Source of the DNA: Actinophytocola sp963727495
GTDB lineage: Bacteria; Actinomycetota; Actinomycetes; Mycobacteriales; Pseudonocardiaceae
DNA length: 64,000 bases
Assembly (NCBI GenBank): GCA_963727495.1
Contig: CAVSGQ010000009.1
Span: 248,001-312,000 of the forward strand
Direction of reading: 5' to 3'
Shown here: positions 53,943-64,000 of the stretch, in pieces
Layout: every line of letters begins with the position of its first letter
Numbering within the stretch: position 1 is the first letter of the stretch
The notes under the pieces: generated by a model
The model's input: the letters and a program-made list of their open reading frames with translations, nothing else
Databases searched by the model: none
What the model was told of the DNA's origin: nothing
Program-made: the position numbers and the translations under genes

Positions 53943-54893
53943 TCAGGCCGCGCCCGCGCTCCTCCTCGCCTCCGCGACGGCCTTGCTCAGCTCGTCGCGG
54001 CTCATCTTGGAGCGGCCCTTGACGTCGAGCTCGCGGGCGAGCTTGTCCAGGTCGGCCTTGCTGAGGTTGTCCAGATCCTCCTGCGCGTCCTCCGCGACGG
54101 GCGTGTCGCGGCGCTTCTTGCGGCCCTCGACGCTCTTGGACAGGGCCTCGAACAGGTCCACGACCTTGGTCGGCTCGCTGGGCTCGGTCTCGGCGACGAT
54201 CTCCTTGCCGTCGCGCTTGTCCTCGATGAGCCTCTCCACCTGCTGGGTGTAGGTGTCGTGGTAGTCCTCGGGGCGCCACTCGTCGGTCATCGAGTCGATC
54301 AGGTTCACCGCCATGTCGATCTCCTTGCCGCGGGCGGTGGTGATCTCCGGCAGCGACTTCAGCTCCTTGGCGGGGTCGCGGATGTCCTCGGGGAACAGCA
54401 ACGTGTTCAGCACCAGCAGCCCGTCACCCGCGCGCACCGCGGTCAGGTACTCCTTGCCGCGCATCACGAACGACGCGATGCCCGCCCGGTTGGTCTTCTC
54501 CATGGCCTGCAGCAGCAGCGAGTACGACCGCCCGTACTCCTCCTTGGCCGGCGCGAGCCAGTAGGTCCGCTGGAAGTGGATGGGGTCGATGTCGTCCAGC
54601 TCGACGAACGTGTTGATGTCGATCGTCCGCGAGCGGCCCGGCGCGATGGCGTCAAGCTCGTCCGGCTCGATGATCACGTACTCGCCGCCGCCGAGGTCGG
54701 CGCCCTTGACGATGTCGGAGAACGGCACCTCCTTGCCGGTCCGCTCGTTGATCCGCTTGTACCGGATCCGGTCGGACGTTCCCCGCTCGAACTGCCGGAA
54801 GCTGATCGTGTGGTCCTCGGTCGCGCTGTACAACTCGACCGGGATCGTCACCAGACCGAAGTTGATCGCGCCGCTCCATATCGGTCGCGCCAC
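53943..54893 (-). CDS. ku: Ku DNA end-binding protein
   Basis: 316 aa. 'MARPIWSGAINFGLVTIPVELYSAT' (in part), 'DRIRYKRINERTGKEV' and 'EYLTAVRAGDGLLVLNTLLFPEDIRD' define bacterial Ku, which binds DNA double-strand ends and recruits LigD for non-homologous end joining. The last 45 residues are a SAP/Rho-N-like helix pair ('LSKADLDKLARELDVKGRSKM'), a DNA-binding extension. No ligD is nearby. Confidence 0.95.
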   Translation of the reverse strand: MARPIWSGAINFGLVTIPVELYSATEDHTISFRQFERGTSDRIRYKRINERTGKEVPFSDIVKGADLGGGEYVIIEPDELDAIAPGRSRTIDINTFVELDDIDPIHFQRTYWLAPAKEEYGRSYSLLLQAMEKTNRAGIASFVMRGKEYLTAVRAGDGLLVLNTLLFPEDIRDPAKELKSLPEITTARGKEIDMAVNLIDSMTDEWRPEDYHDTYTQQVERLIEDKRDGKEIVAETEPSEPTKVVDLFEALSKSVEGRKKRRDTPVAEDAQEDLDNLSKADLDKLARELDVKGRSKMSRDELSKAVAEARRSAGAA

Positions 54894-55042
54894 TGCTACC
54901 GCCCTCCCCGCCTCTGCCGTACCCGATCATCATGACGCCTTCCAGGAACGATGCACCAGTCCGTGTTCCCGGGTTTGCCGGTCGAAAGCGCTGGGTACCA
55001 CCTGGTTGCACGCTCAAGCGCGAATGTAGAAGGAGCAGACCC

Positions 55043-55342
55043 ATGGTTGACGTGTCGAGGCTGCCCGGTCCCGTGTCGGAGACCTGGGACTGGCAGCGTC
55101 TTGGTGCTTGCCGTGGCCAGAACAGCGAGATGTTCTTCCATCCGCGTGCGGAACGTGGCCAGGCACGGGAGCAGCGGATCGAGAGGGCGAAGGAGATCTG
55201 CCGGACGTGCCCGGTGATCGTCGAGTGCCGCCACCACGCGTTGACCGTGTTCGAGCCCTACGGCATCTGGGGCGGGCTCGACGAGGGCGAACGCCGGGCC
55301 GCCTACGCGCACCGCAAGCGACGCGGTGAGCACGTGGCGTGA
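55043..55342 (+). CDS. WhiB-family iron-sulfur regulator (WhiB3/WhiD type)
   Basis: 99 aa. Four cluster Cys: 'LGACRGQ', 'ICRTCPVIVECRHH', and the turn 'YGIWGGLDEGER' followed by a basic end. 'LPGPVSETWDWQ' and 'EMFFHPRAERGQAR' match WhiB3/WhiD, which bind sigma factor region 4 and sense redox state in development. AGGAG precedes the ATG. It is divergent from ku. Confidence 0.92.
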   Translation: MVDVSRLPGPVSETWDWQRLGACRGQNSEMFFHPRAERGQAREQRIERAKEICRTCPVIVECRHHALTVFEPYGIWGGLDEGERRAAYAHRKRRGEHVA

Positions 55343-55352
55343 CGAACCGTCC

Positions 55353-56204
55353 CTACCCGGCCTGACCGGCCACCCGATCGCAGAGCCGGGCCGCGGCGTC
55401 GACCAGTCGGGGGCCGTCGAGCAGCTGTGCGTCGTTGTGGTCGGCGCCGGGCTCCTCGACGGACGTGACGGGTCCGCCCGCCACTCGCGCCACGGTCCGG
55501 CTCTGCTCCACCGGCACGACCGAGTCGGCCGACCCGTACACCACGACGGTCGGCACGTGCACCCCGCGGATCTGCTCCGCTAGCGGGAAACGATCCTTGA
55601 GCAACAGCCTGACCGGCAGGAACGGGTAGTGCTCCGCGGCCACGTCGGCCAGCTCCGTGAACGGTGAGCGCAGCAGCAGCCCGCCCGGCGGGTGTTCGGT
55701 CGCGAGCTCGGTGACCACCGCCGCGCCGAGGCTCTCCCCGAAGTAGACCAGCCGTCGCGGCGCGACCCCCCGCTCGCCCACCAGGTAGTCCCGCGCCGCC
55801 CGCACGTCGCGGGCGAGCCCCTCCTCGGTGGGGTCGCCGGGGTTGCCTCCGTAGCCGCGGTAGTCGAGCAGCAGCACCGATACCCCGCGCGCCCGCAGCG
55901 CCGCGGCCAGCGGCGCGCGCATCGACCGGTCACCCGCGTTGCCCGGCGCGACCAGCACGGTCACGCCGAGGCCGGGGGAGGTCGCGGGGACGTACCAGGC
56001 GCCGAGCGTGAGCCCGTCGGACGTCTCCAGCCGCACGTCCCGCGCGCCGGGCAGCACCGTGGCCGCCGGCGGGACCGGTCCGGCCGACGGCAGGTAGATC
56101 AGCCGGCGCTGGAACACGTAGGCGAGCGCGGGCACCGCCACCACGAGCACCACCACCCCGGCGAGCACCGAAACCAGCACCCGTCGAGTGTGGCGCGGTC
56201 TCAC
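55353..56204 (-). CDS. Membrane-anchored alpha/beta hydrolase (BEM46/ABHD13-like)
   Basis: 283 aa. An N-terminal signal anchor (VLVSVLAGVVVLVVAVPALAY) leads to 'RRLIYLPSAGP' and the fold with 'APGNAGDRSMR', nucleophile Ser in 'VYFGESLGAAVV', Asp in 'YGSADSVVP' and His in 'GADHNDAQ'. The family acts as esterase/thioesterase on unknown substrates at the membrane. It overlaps the pseudoprotease gene by 4 nt and forms an operon with the two genes upstream. Confidence 0.88.
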   Translation of the reverse strand: MRPRHTRRVLVSVLAGVVVLVVAVPALAYVFQRRLIYLPSAGPVPPAATVLPGARDVRLETSDGLTLGAWYVPATSPGLGVTVLVAPGNAGDRSMRAPLAAALRARGVSVLLLDYRGYGGNPGDPTEEGLARDVRAARDYLVGERGVAPRRLVYFGESLGAAVVTELATEHPPGGLLLRSPFTELADVAAEHYPFLPVRLLLKDRFPLAEQIRGVHVPTVVVYGSADSVVPVEQSRTVARVAGGPVTSVEEPGADHNDAQLLDGPRLVDAAARLCDRVAGQAG

Positions 56205-57460
56205 GTCGCCGTCCCGTCCTTCCCCGAGTCCACGCCCGGGTTCACCGAGGGCGTGGTCACCTGGTCGTCCGCGGGTGGTGCCGCCACCGGGAACGGTCCG
56301 CTCGCCGGCCCGCCCGGCTGCGCCGGGAACCCGTATGGCGGGGTCGGCGGCTCACTGCGGCCGCGCCGCACCAGCAACAGTGTCGCCCCGGCGGCGCCGG
56401 CCAGCACCGCGATCGCGCCGCATCCCACGATGAGCCAGACCAGCAGCGGCCAGCCCGGGTCGCCGTGCCCGGCCGCGAGCCGCCGGTACTGCCGGGCCTG
56501 CGGGTGGTCCGGCGTCGCGGCGAGCACCGCGTCGAAGAACTCGACGGCCTTCGCGTAGTCGCCGTCGAAGTAGTGCTCCACGCCGGCGGTGTAGTTGCGG
56601 TCGTTGGCGCTGGTGCCGGCCTGGACGTCCTCGCGGTGCAGCAGGTCGGCCACCGAGGCCGAGGCGGTGACCAGCGCGTCGCCGTCGGCGGGCGTGGCCG
56701 TGGTCAGCCCGATCACCCGGCCGTCCTCGTCGACCACCGGGCCGCCCCGCATGGTGGCCTCGGCGTGCGCGTTGACCTCGTAGAACGGCTTGCCGCTGAT
56801 CGTGCGGCGGGTGGTGACCTCGCCGCCGTCGTCCGCCGGCTCGGCGGCGTCGTCGGTCTCCGGGTAGCCGATCGCCACGACCGGGGTGCCGGGCGGCAGG
56901 TCGGCGACGTCGGCCAGGGCGAGCGCGGGCAGCCGGCCGCGCGGCACCTTGAGGACGGTGACGTCACCCGGCCCGTGCAGGTCGATGACCCGGGCGGGCG
57001 CCACGTCACGCTGCCCGCTCGCGTTCGTGACCCGCTCGACCCGGATGTCGCCGACCGGCTCGACGCCCGCCGCGGCGCCCTCGACCACGGCCGCGTCGGT
57101 CAGTTGGGCGGCCGCCTTCGCCGGGTCGGTGACCCGGCCGATCCGGCGGAGGTCGGCCACCGCCGCGCCGACGAGGGCGGGCACCGGGTCGACGCAGGCC
57201 CCGGCCGTGACGATGTAGCCGTCCTCCTGCACGACCACCCCGCTGCACGACGTCGAGGTCGTGTACCCGGCGGTGCCGCCGAAGACCTCGCCGGTCCGCC
57301 GGTCGTGTACCCAGCCGTGGTAGGTCGTCCTGACCACGACCACGGCGGGTCGCGCGATCGCCGCCGCCCGCTCCTGCCCGGAGCCCTCCTGCGCACCGGC
57401 GGGCGCGGCACCCGCCAGCAGCAGCCCCGCGACGAGGCAGGCCGTGACCGGGCCCCTCAC
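56201..57460 (-). CDS. Secreted trypsin-fold protein lacking catalytic residues, with TPR-like segment
   Basis: 419 aa from GTG 57460, coupled to the previous stop. Signal peptide (ACLVAGLLLAGAAPAGAQ), then a chymotrypsin-like fold: 'CSGVVVQEDGYIVTAGACVD' where active enzymes have TxAHV, 'GDVTVLKVPRG' with the Asp kept, and 'EATMRGGPVVDEDGRVIGL' where GxSGGP is expected. His and Ser are thus both missing. A TPR-like stretch ('HYFDGDYAKAVEFFDAVLAATPDHPQA', in part), a membrane helix (LLVWLIVGCGAIAVLAGAAG) and a Pro-rich tail follow. It is probably a scaffold or sensor. Confidence 0.8.
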   Translation of the reverse strand: MRGPVTACLVAGLLLAGAAPAGAQEGSGQERAAAIARPAVVVVRTTYHGWVHDRRTGEVFGGTAGYTTSTSCSGVVVQEDGYIVTAGACVDPVPALVGAAVADLRRIGRVTDPAKAAAQLTDAAVVEGAAAGVEPVGDIRVERVTNASGQRDVAPARVIDLHGPGDVTVLKVPRGRLPALALADVADLPPGTPVVAIGYPETDDAAEPADDGGEVTTRRTISGKPFYEVNAHAEATMRGGPVVDEDGRVIGLTTATPADGDALVTASASVADLLHREDVQAGTSANDRNYTAGVEHYFDGDYAKAVEFFDAVLAATPDHPQARQYRRLAAGHGDPGWPLLVWLIVGCGAIAVLAGAAGATLLLVRRGRSEPPTPPYGFPAQPGGPASGPFPVAAPPADDQVTTPSVNPGVDSGKDGTAT

Positions 57461-58107
57461 CCGTAGGCCCCGTAGTCCGAGGTGCGGCTCCACACCGACC
57501 GCGAGCCCTGCGCGTCGGTCTCCACGACCGTCTTGCCCGAGCACGTGTAGTTGTTCAGCTCGTTGAGCCGGCGGGGCTTCTCCGGCTGCCGTTCGATCAG
57601 GCCGCGCTGGTCGTAGAACGACCACGTCAGCTTGGCCTTGGTGATCTTGACGAAGGTCAGCGTGGTTGCGGTCGCGGTCCAGGTGAACTCCCGCCAGCCG
57701 TTGACCAGCAGGCGCACCTCGTTGCCCTGGTAGTTGCCGACCATGCTGATGCTGGCGTTGCGCTCGATCCCGGTGCCGTCCGGGCGGAACTCGTAGTACC
57801 GCCCGGACGTCTTGAGCGGGAAGGCGCCGACGTCGGAGTAGAACTTCGTCATCAGCACCTCGTTGGCCATGCGGAACGAGCCGACGAGGCAGCTCGGCAG
57901 GCCCGCCGTGCGCGTCTCGTCGGGCCGGGCGGTGGGGGAGGGCAGCGCGTCGCGCTGCGCCACCGGACCCGCGCAGCAGGGCTCGGGCCCGTCGGCGGAG
58001 GAGATCGCGACCACGGTCAGCACGGTGGTCGCCAGCAGCGCCACCACCGACAGCACGAAAAGGATCGCGACCGGGCGCCCCGACCGTGTGGGTGATAAAC
58101 CGGTCAC
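57457..58107 (-). CDS. Exported hypothetical protein with lipocalin-like body
   Basis: 216 aa. One N-terminal helix (PVAILFVLSVVALLATTVLTVVA, in part), a Pro/Ala linker, then a beta-rich domain ('LVGSFRMANEVLMTKFYS', 'SGRYYEFRPDGTGIERN', 'WSFYDQRGLIERQPEKPRRL'). I recognise no family. The words 'GxYxFxPDG' are common in lipocalin-like proteins. It is first in a three-gene operon with the pseudoprotease and hydrolase. GTG 58107 has TAGCAT 7 nt upstream. Confidence 0.65.
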   Translation of the reverse strand: MTGLSPTRSGRPVAILFVLSVVALLATTVLTVVAISSADGPEPCCAGPVAQRDALPSPTARPDETRTAGLPSCLVGSFRMANEVLMTKFYSDVGAFPLKTSGRYYEFRPDGTGIERNASISMVGNYQGNEVRLLVNGWREFTWTATATTLTFVKITKAKLTWSFYDQRGLIERQPEKPRRLNELNNYTCSGKTVVETDAQGSRSVWSRTSDYGAYG

Positions 58108-58114
58108 GGGATCA

Positions 58115-58120
58115 ATGCTA
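58115..58120 (-). promoter_or_regulatory. Putative -10 box (TAGCAT, minus strand) for the exported-protein operon
   Basis: On the minus strand TAGCAT ends 7 nt before GTG 58107. The 65-nt gap also carries the divergent -10 for glycyl-tRNA synthetase. Confidence 0.45.
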
Positions 58121-58160
58121 TTGGGTACGGGGCGTTCGCACGGCCGTTGTCCGAGAACAT

Positions 58161-58166
58161 TAGGGT
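58161..58166 (+). promoter_or_regulatory. Putative -10 box (TAGGGT) for glycyl-tRNA synthetase
   Basis: TAGGGT ends 6 nt before the GTG. No T-box leader or ribosome site fits in the gap. Confidence 0.5.
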
Positions 58167-58172
58167 TGTGCA

Positions 58173-61166
<2,994 letters not shown>

Positions 61167-61177
61167 ACGGCGGAGTG

Positions 61178-61567
61178 TCAGCCGTCACGCCGCGGCCGGT
61201 CGAGAGCGGCGGCCACGGACGGAAAGTCCTCGCGAAGCAGGGCGTGAGCGCGGTCCCCGAGCACCGGCAGGTTGACCTCGGCAACCTCGCGGACGATGGT
61301 CCAATCGAGACTGAAGTAGGCATGTACAGCGTGGTTGCGGAAGCCGCGGATGTCCTGCCAGGGAATGTCCGGGAGGCGGGCTTGTAGCTCTCGGCTGAGG
61401 CAGGCGGCCGCTTCGCCGACGACCATCAGCTGGCGAAGAACAGCGTTCTGCAGGATCTCGTCATCGTGCCAGCCACGACCCTGTGCTGTCAGCCATCGCG
61501 ACACGGTCCGGGAGGCTTCGACGATGTCGGCGAGGTAGAGCGAGTCGCGATTTGCGTCACGCGGCAT
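61178..61567 (-). CDS. HepT-like HEPN toxin (DUF86)
   Basis: 129 aa. 'FRNHAVHAYFSLDW' has the RNase motif RX4HXY (R-NHAV-H-A-Y), and 'LRQLMVVGEAAACLSRELQ' is the DUF86 helix. HepT cuts or blocks RNA unless modified by its MntA partner. ATG 61567 overlaps the mntA stop by 11 nt. It converges with the synthetase gene, 11 nt apart. Confidence 0.88.
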   Translation of the reverse strand: MPRDANRDSLYLADIVEASRTVSRWLTAQGRGWHDDEILQNAVLRQLMVVGEAAACLSRELQARLPDIPWQDIRGFRNHAVHAYFSLDWTIVREVAEVNLPVLGDRAHALLREDFPSVAAALDRPRRDG

Positions 61568-61865
61568 AGAGGACCTCGGCGTCACCGAGAACCTGGTCCC
61601 TGATCACCCAGTGGAGTCCTTCCTTGGGAACCAGGTCGACCCGGTGGCCCAGCAACTCCTCCAGTTCCCGCCGCAGGCCGAAGAACGCAAGACCCTTCGT
61701 CGCCTGCGGCCCGCGCACGTACAGCAGGTCGACGTCGCTGTCCTCGTCCGCCTCTCCGCGCACCGTGGAACCGAATACGGACAGCTCGACCACGCCGTAC
61801 TTGGCGCAGACGCCGGCGATGGCCGATCGCACCGAACGCAGGTCTGCCATGATCACGTCGACCAT
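61557..61865 (-). CDS. MntA-like nucleotidyltransferase antitoxin
   Basis: 102 aa. 'SVFGSTVRGEADEDSDVDLLYV' contains the minimal nucleotidyltransferase motif GSx10DxD, and 'EELLGHRVDLVPKEGL' follows. MntA neutralises HepT by adding AMP units to the tyrosine of RX4HXY. As usual in this system the antitoxin gene comes first. ATG 61850 is an alternative start. Confidence 0.88.
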   Translation of the reverse strand: MVDVIMADLRSVRSAIAGVCAKYGVVELSVFGSTVRGEADEDSDVDLLYVRGPQATKGLAFFGLRRELEELLGHRVDLVPKEGLHWVIRDQVLGDAEVLYAA

Positions 61866-61895
61866 TTTGCCATGGCGCGGATCGGACCGCGGTCG

Positions 61896-62147
61896 TCAGA
61901 GGAGGACCACCTCGCGGGTGCCGTCGGTGCCCTTGACGATCAGTTGCTCGCGGTTCTCCCGCACCGCCCGGTACACGAAGTCGCCGTAGCCGACCAGGCG
62001 GCGCAGGGCCTCGGTGAGGGTCACGCCCTCCCGCTCGATGACGTTCTCGAGGGCGGTGACCGTGTCGGGGGAGACCGCCACGTTGATCCGCTTCGGCTCC
62101 GCGCGCCGGTTCTCGGTGGACTCGGCACGTGCGCTCTTGGCCGACAT
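61896..62147 (-). CDS. Ribbon-helix-helix protein, copy 1
   Basis: 83 aa. After 20 polar residues 'PKRINVAVSPDTVTALENVI' and 'EREGVTLTEALRRLVGYGDF' form a ribbon-helix-helix DNA-binding fold, with a beta-rich end 'EQLIVKGTDGTREVVLL'. It is about 80% identical by eye to copy 2 at 63.4 kb over the last 70 residues. It is divergent from a 67-aa micro-protein gene across 167 nt, and may bind that shared promoter. A stretch CGTGTTGCAT (minus strand, 62213-62222) also precedes copy 2. Confidence 0.8.
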   Translation of the reverse strand: MSAKSARAESTENRRAEPKRINVAVSPDTVTALENVIEREGVTLTEALRRLVGYGDFVYRAVRENREQLIVKGTDGTREVVLL

Positions 62148-62314
62148 GATCACATCCCGTGAAGGTAGACAGGGGGCCAAACGGGTTAAGTGTAGGTGTG
62201 GTCTCAGCGCATATGCAACACGGGAACTACATAGAATCGACACTTACGGAGTGTTGTACCGGTGTCGACACCGCGTTATTCTCGTAACTTGGCGCCGAGG
62301 AGGGCGACACGCAC

Positions 62315-62518
62315 ATGCCAGACACGAGCTCCGCTCCATACCGCGAACACACGGAAACCTGGCGGGTGCACGGCGACCTCGCCGAACCGTGCCCGGACCG
62401 CCACCCCCGCGAGCAGGTGCTCACGAGCGGCATCGACCCGCTCGACGAGACCTGGTTCGACGCGGCCGGCTGCCCTGTCGACACCCCGCTCGTCCTGCTC
62501 ATCCCCGCGCAGCGCTGA
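62315..62518 (+). CDS. 67-aa micro-protein, member A of a paralogous pair
   Basis: GAGGAGGG lies about 10 nt before ATG. The protein starts 'MPDTSSAP', is acidic, and ends 'WFDAAGCPVDTPLVLLIP' plus AQR. Member B at 63.1 kb shares 'M-x-DTS' and 'WF(D/E)...PVDTPL..LLP'. I recognise no family. It converges with the two-helix membrane protein gene, 3 nt apart, and is divergent from ribbon-helix-helix copy 1. Confidence 0.7.
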   Translation: MPDTSSAPYREHTETWRVHGDLAEPCPDRHPREQVLTSGIDPLDETWFDAAGCPVDTPLVLLIPAQR

Positions 62519-62521
62519 GGC

Positions 62522-62983
62522 CTACTCCTCGTCGGAGGACGGACGGCGCCCGCGCCGCCGCCCGCGGCGGGTGTCGAAGTCCCGGCCGGGGTGCACGTGC
62601 GAGCCGACGCCGAAGAAGGCGCCGACGATGGTCGCCGCGGCCCCCAACAGGATCGGCAGCGTGATCCGCGCCAGCTCGGTGGCGAACGACGGGCTGATCG
62701 CGTGCAGCCACAACCCCAGCACCAGCGCCACGACGGTCAGCAGGATCAGCGCACCCACCCCGAGCAGCACCCACGTCTGCATCCGCAGGTAGTGCCGGCG
62801 CGCCGCCGACTTCGCCTCGATCTCCTCCTGCTGCGCCCGCAGCTCCAGCTCCCGCCCGCGCGCGATGAGCTCCCGGTTGCCCGGCACGGACCGGTCCACC
62901 CAGGTGCCGTCCTCCTCGACCACGCCGGGCGGTGGCCTGCGGAACCGGCGCAGCAGCCGCGCCGGGTCCGGGGCCGGGCTCAC
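62522..62983 (-). CDS. Two-helix membrane protein with coiled-coil start
   Basis: 153 aa from GTG 62983, coupled (GTGA) to micro-protein B. Residues about 15-60 are a charged coiled coil ('NRELIARGRELELRAQQEEIEAKSAARRHY', in part). Then come helices 'VLLGVGALILLTVVALVLGL' and 'LPILLGAAATIVGAFFGVG', and a basic tail 'RRGRRRGRRPSSDEE'. The function is unknown. Membership in the micro-protein operon suggests a joint membrane role. Confidence 0.7.
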   Translation of the reverse strand: MSPAPDPARLLRRFRRPPPGVVEEDGTWVDRSVPGNRELIARGRELELRAQQEEIEAKSAARRHYLRMQTWVLLGVGALILLTVVALVLGLWLHAISPSFATELARITLPILLGAAATIVGAFFGVGSHVHPGRDFDTRRGRRRGRRPSSDEE

Positions 62984-63141
62984 GGCGAGTCCGGTAGCGG
63001 CAGCAACGCGATGAGTGGTGTGTCGACCGGCTGGTCGACGCCGTCCTCGAACCAGGTGACCTCCACCCGCGCCTGGCCTTCGGCGTCGCGGCCGGCGATC
63101 GGCTCGGGACGCTGGCCGGCGGCCGGGCTGGTGTCCTGCAT
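62980..63141 (-). CDS. 53-aa micro-protein, member B of a paralogous pair
   Basis: ATG to a stop overlapping the membrane-protein start. 'MQDTSPAAGQRPEPIAG', then 'VEVTWFEDGVDQPVDTPLI' and 'ALLPLPDSP'. The start M-x-D-T-S and the C-terminal words match member A at 62.3 kb. GGAACGG about 10 nt upstream is a weak ribosome site. It is divergent from ribbon-helix-helix copy 2 across 278 nt. Confidence 0.65.
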   Translation of the reverse strand: MQDTSPAAGQRPEPIAGRDAEGQARVEVTWFEDGVDQPVDTPLIALLPLPDSP

Positions 63142-63419
63142 GATTCGCCGTTCCTTCGGTGTGGCCGGCGATGCATGGCACCGCCGGGAAAGCGGGACCG
63201 GAGCGGGGTGTTCGCCATGCGAACGTCACTCTTAAGAGCAGGGTAACTCCAGAATGCCACATAAACAACGGCTATCGTGTGGGTAGTACGTGTTGCATCG
63301 ATGTATTAGGCGTGCGAAACTTGATTCGGCTGCCTAGTGGCGGCGGACATACGGCCATACCGAGGCGTTGTCCGGGGCGGGATCACAACAGGCCGATCAC
63401 TCGTCAGGAAGTGCTCGCG

Positions 63420-63701
63420 ATGCGCACAGATCAGGATGTGGTCATGTCGGGTAACCCCCCGGACGTCGAAGCCGCTGCGCAGAGCAGCCGTCGCACGGAG
63501 CCGAAGCGGATCAACGTGGCCATCTCCCCGGAGATGGTCCGCGCGCTGGAGAACGTGATCACACGCGAAGGCGTGACGCTCACCGAGGCGCTGCGGCGCC
63601 TGGTGGGCTACGGAGACTTCGTCTACCGCGCCATCAAGGAAGGTGGTGAGCAGTTGACGGTCACCGGATCGGGCGGCACCCGCGAGGTCGTCCTTCTCTA
63701 G
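63420..63701 (+). CDS. Ribbon-helix-helix protein, copy 2
   Basis: 93 aa. 'EPKRINVAISPEMVRALENV' and 'TREGVTLTEALRRLVGYGDF' mirror copy 1, and the end 'TVTGSGGTREVVLL' is also shared. ATG follows AGGAAG by 9 nt. It is probably a dimeric DNA-binding regulator controlling its own promoter and the divergent micro-protein operon. The 10-nt word CGTGTTGCAT lies at 63289-63298 upstream. Confidence 0.8.
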   Translation: MRTDQDVVMSGNPPDVEAAAQSSRRTEPKRINVAISPEMVRALENVITREGVTLTEALRRLVGYGDFVYRAIKEGGEQLTVTGSGGTREVVLL

Positions 63702-63861
63702 TGTCCCGCGCCGGAAATCTGGCAACTAATTCGCTGGCCCAAGTCCCTGCTGGCGGCGTTGCCGATCCGCCCAAGTACGGCCCAGTACGAGGGCGAATCG
63801 GCGTCTTGCCAGCAGAAACCTGGATCCACCGACTTAATCACCGAATTTCCGGCGCGGGACA

Positions 63862-64000
63862 CTAGTGTCCGCGACGACGCGGTGCCCGGCCGGCGGGCTG
63901 GACCGGCGGCCGGCGCCGCGGCGCGGGCGGGATCGGCCGGCGCTGCGGCTCGGCGGCGATCGTGAGGTCCTCGCCGTGGTGGGTCACCGGCAGGTCCGGC
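63862..64000 (-). CDS. 3' end of a leftward gene cut by the window edge
   Basis: On the minus strand a frame open from the window end reads 'PDLPVTHHGEDLTIAAEPQR' then a Pro/Arg-rich tail 'RPIPPAPRRRPPVQPAG' to 'RRRGH' and TAG. The basic Pro-rich tail suits a disordered C-terminus. Its identity cannot be given without the rest. Confidence 0.4.
   Translation of the reverse strand, partial: PDLPVTHHGEDLTIAAEPQRRPIPPAPRRRPPVQPAGRAPRRRGH

Noticed and set aside
63759..63965. Rightward 68-residue gene near the right edge
   Set aside because: Ala/Gly/Arg-rich with no ribosome site. The opposite strand carries a more protein-like frame running off the window.

Overview
The window is very GC-rich chromosomal DNA of a filamentous actinomycete. 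A four-gene conservon, an XRE/DUF397 pair, a WhiB3/WhiD-type regulator, SigE-family sigma factor, Ku and many GTG and leaderless starts point to an actinomycete, most likely Pseudonocardiaceae such as Amycolatopsis. The family assignment is inference. No rRNA, tRNA, CRISPR array, insertion sequence or integrase was recognised.

Layout. (1) 1.2-16.6 kb: an extracellular contractile injection system (eCIS). A leftward arm carries a DUF4255 cap protein, a PAAR tip and a papain-like (AvrRpt2-type) cysteine protease. A rightward operon carries sheath, three tube-family proteins, two small assembly proteins, a DUF4157 protein, LysM adaptor, VgrG-like spike, gp25, baseplate J, tail protein I and a zinc-ribbon/membrane/sugar-binding-like protein. 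(2) 16.6-22.7 kb: alpha/beta-hydrolase, ClpP, a secreted propeller/SPD-2-like protein, a membrane protein of the kind found near eCIS loci, and an atypical LuxR regulator. The last two share a 17-bp upstream element. (3) 22.8-28.8 kb: NarL-type two-component system, membrane protein with a repeat-rich tail, NUDIX protein, TetR. (4) 28.9-33.6 kb: acyl-CoA dehydrogenase, CoA-racemase/transferase, STAS protein, a 32-codon gene with its own terminator, fatty-acid desaturase, enoyl-CoA hydratase. (5) 33.8-39.5 kb: small membrane proteins, lytic transglycosylase, XRE-DUF397 pair, cation/acetate symporter with DUF485 partner. (6) 40.4-45.3 kb: conservon cvnABCD. (7) 45.3-58.1 kb: second acyl-CoA dehydrogenase, DUF3558-like protein, VOC/AraC pair, cobalt ECF transporter cbiMNQO, sigma factor with a membrane partner, gcvT, ku, whiB, hydrolase, protease-fold protein without catalytic residues. 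(8) 58.2-64 kb: fused alpha-beta glycyl-tRNA synthetase, MntA/HepT toxin-antitoxin pair, and a mirror-image module of two ribbon-helix-helix proteins and two paralogous micro-proteins.

Two cross-cutting patterns stand out. Six genes (sheath, tube, zinc-ribbon protein, propeller protein, cvnD, and the repeat-tailed membrane protein) read as full-length only if one or two bases are removed, so either the sequence has insertion errors or several systems are decayed. Short tandem repeats with a 21-22-nt period occur at five places. About eleven genes have a TANNNT-like box 6-7 nt before the start codon, which is the arrangement expected for leaderless mRNA.
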